Part shown: positions 59,716-64,000 of the stretch, one piece after another | How positions within the stretch are numbered: position 1 is the first letter of the stretch | Layout: the number at the start of each line of letters is the position of its first letter | Source: Pseudofabraea citricarpa | Lineage: Eukaryota > Ascomycota > Leotiomycetes > Helotiales > Dermateaceae | Reading direction: 5' to 3' | Assembly: GCA_029641185.1 (NCBI GenBank) | Contig: JAPWGK010000008.1 | Location: forward strand, 1,240,001-1,304,000 | Length of the DNA stretch: 64,000 bases | Notes under the pieces: model-generated | The model's input: the letters and a program-made list of their open reading frames with translations, nothing else | Databases searched by the model: none | What the model was told of the DNA's origin: nothing | Made by a program: the position numbers and the translations under genes

Positions 59716-61536
59716 ATGAAGACATCTATCTTCCTCCTCCCTGCATTTCTGCGCGTCGCCGTTGCAGAGATCTACCCCTACTTCAAGTCGGCCGCTTTCG
59801 ATCGTGGGAAATATGGCCCGTACCCGAATAGAAGTTACATCACCGAGCCGGATCTGGTCTCTCCTCGACTGAATATCCTGCAGACGAGTCCGCGATGCGA
59901 CGATGGCTTGTACACGATGATCAGCCTGCGAGGAGACGAGGTGGAAGTTGAAGGCCAGAGTCCGATGATCTTCGACAATCGGGGGAACCTGGTATATATG
60001 AATGCGACGTATGGTGAAACATTTGGTTTGGGGGTGCAGTCGTATAGAGGACAGGACTACTTGACGTTTTGGCAAGGCGATGATTCAGTAGGTGGCCACG
60101 GAGAAGGATACTATTTTTTGGTGAGTGTTTTTGACGCGGAGTAAGTTTACTTGAGTTTTCTGACTTGCCCATCAGCTCGATTCTTCGTACCGAGAAGCAT
60201 ACAGGTTATCTGCGGGAGGTGGTCTTCCTGGCGATCTTCACGAATTTCGTATCACGGAACAGGGAACCGCGTTGATTACGGTGTACCCGATGAAGGAATA
60301 TGATCTGCCCTATAATCCTGACCATCTCCGTACCAAAGGATACATCTGGGACTCGGTATTTCAAGAAGTTGATATCGAAAGCAATAAGATCCTCTTTGAG
60401 TGGCGTGCCTCGGACTACTACAACATTTCGGAATCTGACTACCCTGCTGGGAGAGCAGGACACACCAATAAATATGCCTATGACTTTTTCCACATCAACA
60501 GCGTCGATAAGGATCATCTAGGAAACTACCTCATTTCATCTCGTTACATGCAGGGGCTTACGTATATCGACGGCAAGAACGGTGACATCTTGTGGGTTCT
60601 GGGTGGGAAGCGAAACAGCTTTAGAGATATATCGGGGGGAGAAGCGACGAAGTTTTCCTGGCAGCACGATGCGAGATGGACGGCAGACCATTCGGGTGTT
60701 CACCTATTCGACAACGGGGCTCGATATGGTACGAAGCCCAAAGTCGACCACTCGCGAGGCATTACCGTTAACCTCGATCTGGAGAAGATGACGGCTGAGT
60801 TGAAAGATGTCTATGTGAACCCTCGCCGAATCATCTCGGCATCACAGGGCTCCATGCAGATCCTGCCCTCGGGCAATGTCTTGCTCGGTTATGGGTACAA
60901 TGCGGCGTGGACGGAATTCTCAGCTGAGGGAGAGCCTTTATGTGATGTGCACATCGGGAGTCAGAAGACGTTTAATACCGGTGCGGTGCAAACGTATAAA
61001 GTACAGAAGTACGCATGGGTGGGTAATCCACTTACCTTGCCTGAGATTCAGGTCGTGGATGATGAAGTATATCTGAGCTGGAATGGGGCAACTGAAGTCA
61101 AGAGGTGGCGCTTAGAAGGGGCGAGTCGATGGGGTGCTCGACTTGAAACGATCGAGGAGGTTGAGAAGAGGTCTTTTGAGACGAGTGTGCCGATTGATGA
61201 TACGGCGTGGTGTTTTGTCAGGGCGCGGGCATTGGATGTCAATGGGAAGATTTTGGGCACGTCGGAGTTGGTAGGCTTGTATTGTGAGGTATGTTATATT
61301 TCGAGCGATTCCTTGACTGACTTCTTACTGATGCTCTTTTACAGATCCAGAAGGATCTGGAAGCACAGGCGATGGAGCTCGCTTGGTTGTGGGAAAGTTC
61401 CGAAGGACTTTTCTTCAAAGGATTCCAACTGGTAGTCATTGCAATAACGAGTATCACGATGTGGGAATTATGGCGACGAAGAATTGCCAAAAGAACATAC
61501 TATACCGTTGCGCACAGACTTTGGTCTGACGAATGA
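59716..61536 (+). CDS. Arylsulfotransferase-family (ASST) secreted/anchored protein
   Basis: Three exons (59716-60120, 60176-61288, 61345-61536) encode 569 aa. A signal peptide (MKTSIFLLPAFLRVAVAEIY) leads into the fungal ASST beta-propeller domain. Its segments are ILQTSPRCDDGLYTMIS, DYLTFWQGDD, GDLHEFRITEQGTALITVY, DSVFQEVDIESNKILFEWRA, and HINSVDKDHLGNYLISSR. YIDGKNGDILWVLGGKRN and FSWQHDARW follow. The histidines in DFFHINSV and WQHDARW are candidates for the active-site region, by analogy to bacterial ASST. A hydrophobic segment near residue 535 (LVVIAITSITMWELW) with a basic flank suggests a C-terminal membrane anchor. The substrate is unknown. It is convergent with the next gene, 74 bp away. 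Confidence 0.88.
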
Positions 61537-61610
61537 AATTCAAAAACAAGCCTGGTATCATAATGATCTGTTCTTGTTCCGATATCTTCTCATCTCGTCT
61601 CTCTTGCAGC

Positions 61611-62699
61611 TCAAGGCTCATAAGCAGGTAAATCTCCAGCAAACCTCTGGAATGCCGCTGCTCTCACATCCTGCAGTTCTCTCCTCTTCGCACCCAGAAT
61701 ACTACTCTTCTCATCCAGCTCTCGCTTCACACCATCTCTTCTCTGGCCTGCCCTCTGCACTTCTCCCTGCAGCGCTTTCTTCACGCCTAAGATCTGCATC
61801 TTACTCTCCTCGATCTTATCATGAAACGCCATGTCGCTAAATATATTATCGAAGACAATATCACTCATGAAGTTGCCCTTGGCGATATTGATGGGCGGGA
61901 TGCCATTGACACTGGGAGAGAGGCGTCTCGCCTGCGCGATCAGCATCTCGACCTGCGAGCAATGATTCTGCGCACTCGACAACGCAGACCGTTCCTGCAT
62001 ATCAGCAAACGAGCCGCTGACGCCCCAGAGATCCATATTCGAAGCGCTGAGAGCCTCATTCACATCCAAGTCAGCGCGATGCAGGAACTTCTGGGCATCG
62101 ATCAGGAGGGCCAAGACTTGAGATTCCGTATTCAACCTGGCCACGACGCCATCATAATCTTGCTGCGCACCACGCACCGCATTCTCCCTCTCGTCCTCGC
62201 CGACAATCTCGGGCGTCGGCCCATCAAAGATCTGCGCATACAGAGCATCCAGCTCCCTCTGCGTGGCGGCATGAACCTGCGCGACTCCATCCAGCTCGCT
62301 CTTCAGGCGCATGGAATCCTCTCGCGCCCTCTCCAGGCCGTCCAGGTCGCGCTTGGCTTTGAACTCGGCCTCGACGGCTTCGAAGTACTCGCGCTCTTCC
62401 CGCTCGGCCTTATCGCTGAAATCCTGCGAGCGCCGCCCCAGCTTGTACGCCAGCCGGCGCATCGTCGAGTCTCGGTACTTCTTGTGGTCTTTGAACTCGC
62501 TTGCCACTCTGCGCGACAGCTCCTGGAGCTCCTTGCGCCCCCTCGCTATCTGCGACTCGAGGTCGCCAAGGTACAGGTCCGTCTGCCGCAGTGCTGTGGG
62601 TGCGTGGTCGGTTTGGGACAGCGTGCTTAGGAGGCTGCTGTTTTGCTCCGACGCGAGATGGATGCGCTGCGAGAGGGGGCCTTGTGTTACGTCGCCCAT
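61611..62699 (-). CDS. Coiled-coil protein of unknown function (362 aa)
   Basis: An intronless frame starting at GCCCATT read in reverse (ATGGGCGA). Residues ~45-180 and ~290-345 are rich in Glu, Arg, Lys and Leu with heptad-like spacing (LESQIARGRKELQELSRRVA, EREEREYFEAVEAEFKAKRD), indicating long coiled coils. The middle (FADMQERSALSSAQNHCSQV, SVNGIPPINIAKGNFMSD) is less charged. It ends in a Pro-x-Tyr-like tail (LPAYEP) that could be recognised by WW or ESCRT-type partners. No enzymatic motif or membrane segment is seen. A structural or trafficking role would be a guess. Confidence 0.8.
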   Translation of the reverse strand: MGDVTQGPLSQRIHLASEQNSSLLSTLSQTDHAPTALRQTDLYLGDLESQIARGRKELQELSRRVASEFKDHKKYRDSTMRRLAYKLGRRSQDFSDKAEREEREYFEAVEAEFKAKRDLDGLERAREDSMRLKSELDGVAQVHAATQRELDALYAQIFDGPTPEIVGEDERENAVRGAQQDYDGVVARLNTESQVLALLIDAQKFLHRADLDVNEALSASNMDLWGVSGSFADMQERSALSSAQNHCSQVEMLIAQARRLSPSVNGIPPINIAKGNFMSDIVFDNIFSDMAFHDKIEESKMQILGVKKALQGEVQRAGQRRDGVKRELDEKSSILGAKRRELQDVRAAAFQRFAGDLPAYEP

Positions 62700-63204
62700 T
62701 TTTTTTTTTCTTGCAAGGTGCTGCTTTAAATCAGGTGGCTTTTGAAATTGTGAGTTTGGGAAGGTGCATATGTTTCAGATGACATGGCTGAAAATGCGAG
62801 AAGATATATCTCCCAGAGTACGCCAGGCTCGTTTTCTTTTTTTGCTTCTTGCGGGGGCGGATCCCTACAGGGTTACTGTACAGCACTGCACAGCACAGGC
62901 ACAGCCCTGCTCGCTGGCGTGACGTCTGAGGCGTATCTTATTTTCCCCGTAGGGCTGTGCTGCGGGCGCTATCCCTAGAGCGAGCGAGATGTGAACGACT
63001 TTGTTGGGGATTAAAAGACTTGGTATTCACGTAAAGGGCATTCTTCGTCATTGGATGGATGCCTTGGATTCTTTTGGGGGGTTTAAATACGCGAGGTACA
63101 GTACTACACGCTAAGTATTAGCCGAAAACCCATAAAACACGAAAAGTCGCGTCGAACACTCCCTCCCACCCAGTTTATTATTAATCAAAATACAACGCCG
63201 ACGT
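62700..63204. other. Intergenic before the transposon remnant
   Basis: 505 bp: leader/promoter of the coiled-coil gene (a run of T/A immediately beside its ATG, a CACAGCA repeat near 62880-62905), then AT-rich flank of the mobile element. No terminal inverted repeat was identified with certainty. Confidence 0.45.
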
Positions 63205-64000
63205 GTTCCCTTTACTCTAATTTCTGGAAACAGGACCAGAGGTCCTGAATTATCACTATACGATCGAGGAAGGATCGAAGCGGCCGAAACTCTAGGTGCA
63301 AATCTAGCACGAATCGAACAAGTCTTCAAGTATAGCCGCGGGGTTATTCGGGGTACTCTTGCCCTTCAAATTCTTCGTACGAATAAAGCCTCTCTCCCTC
63401 GAACCGGCAGGCCGAAACTATATTTAGAATATACTCTTCGATTTATCCTATCTTATATGCGGAAATATCCAAAGGATACGTACGTAGAGGTCCGCGAAGC
63501 TTATAGTACGGATATAGGGAATACACGGATACGCTAACTTCTTAACGAACACTATATCCGTAAATAGCGTTATAAACGCCACCTAGAGCTTATACAGAAG
63601 GTAGCAGATAGGAGATTTGCTTGGTACGAGCCAAAAAAGAACTAGACTATCTAGGACTAGATCAAATATATGTTTTCTAACGAGTATTCCTATAAGAAAG
63701 GCAAAGGAAAATAGCAGGAGTAGGTATAGGGAACCCCGGCCTAGAAATAGGATCCAGATAAGGTTCAGATATATGGAACTGGAAAGAACTTAAAGGTTAT
63801 AACCTAGGCATATATTTAGTATAGTAGGAAGTTAGATTTATATATAATAGATTAGGATTTTAAATCTAAGAAGTTTGGGTATTTAGCGAACTTATATCTT
63901 AAGGTTTTGGAGGATCAGATCCCTCGAATATAGGAACCAGGGCGTATATTTATATAGGATAACGCCCCTATCTATAACGCCAAAAAGGTAGCTGGATAGT
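63205..64000 (+). mobile_element. Tc1/mariner-type transposase remnant, RIP-like damage, cut by window end
   Basis: One plus-strand frame translates as a DDE transposase interrupted by about 14 in-frame stops. The N-terminal helix-turn-helix part is intact (YDRGRIEAAETLGANLARIE, then LPRTGRPKLY). The later catalytic part is recognisable, with the second catalytic-Asp block seen as DNAPIYNAKKVAG near 63960-63995. All but one of the stops are TAG, mostly where Trp (TGG) is expected, and one is TAA where Gln would fit. This G-to-A/C-to-T pattern matches repeat-induced point mutation. The 3' end and right terminal repeat lie beyond the window, so the left boundary is approximate. Confidence 0.82.

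Overview
The window is nuclear DNA of a filamentous ascomycete (Pezizomycotina). The signs are many short introns of about 45-90 nt with GT..CTAAC-like..AG signals, fungal-only families (Zn2Cys6 regulator, tunnel-type RNA triphosphatase Cet1, Fur-type NCS1 permease, arabinitol/sorbose-type dehydrogenases), an intron-containing tRNA-Pro, and a transposon remnant carrying TGG-to-TAG damage like RIP. A leotiomycete (Helotiales) is my best guess from protein style, but that is inference only. Gene models were assembled by hand from splice signals and reading-frame continuity. Every multi-exon model given sums to a whole number of codons.

Layout. 1-10.5 kb is a housekeeping block: the 3' end of an unknown gene, an IKS1-like kinase, the mRNA-capping triphosphatase cet1, and the proteasome subunit rpn2 divergent from it. 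12.3-24.9 kb is mixed: an NCS1 nucleobase-type permease, a sugar porter, a Myb/SANT protein, cox10 (heme O synthase) and a DHA1-type MFS exporter. 26.1-31.6 kb holds a 1,763-aa protein with about 14 zinc-knuckle/finger modules, an AT-hook and a basic tail. I do not recognise it as any named family, and it is the most novel-looking gene here. 32.5-35.7 kb has a polyol-type short-chain dehydrogenase, tRNA-Pro(AGG) and a stand-alone Prp3_C/DUF1115-like protein. 36.2-40.8 kb carries two secreted proteins separated by 2.6 kb without a clear gene.

41.2-53.3 kb looks like a carbohydrate/polyol catabolic neighbourhood: class II aldolase, Zn2Cys6 regulator, arabinitol/sorbose-type dehydrogenase, sugar porter and SMP-30/gluconolactonase-like enzyme. 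A short motif (CTCGTCTCG) recurs upstream of several of these genes and of the dehydrogenase at 32.5 kb, which suggests, but does not prove, shared control. 56.2-62.7 kb has a SAM methyltransferase with a GC-AG intron, tRNA-Ser(AGA), a secreted/anchored arylsulfotransferase-family protein and a coiled-coil protein. The last 0.8 kb is a mutated Tc1/mariner-type transposase running off the window edge.

No CRISPR array, rRNA or virus-derived gene was seen. Genes recognised with most certainty are cet1, rpn2, cox10, the IKS1-like kinase, the transporters and the two tRNAs.
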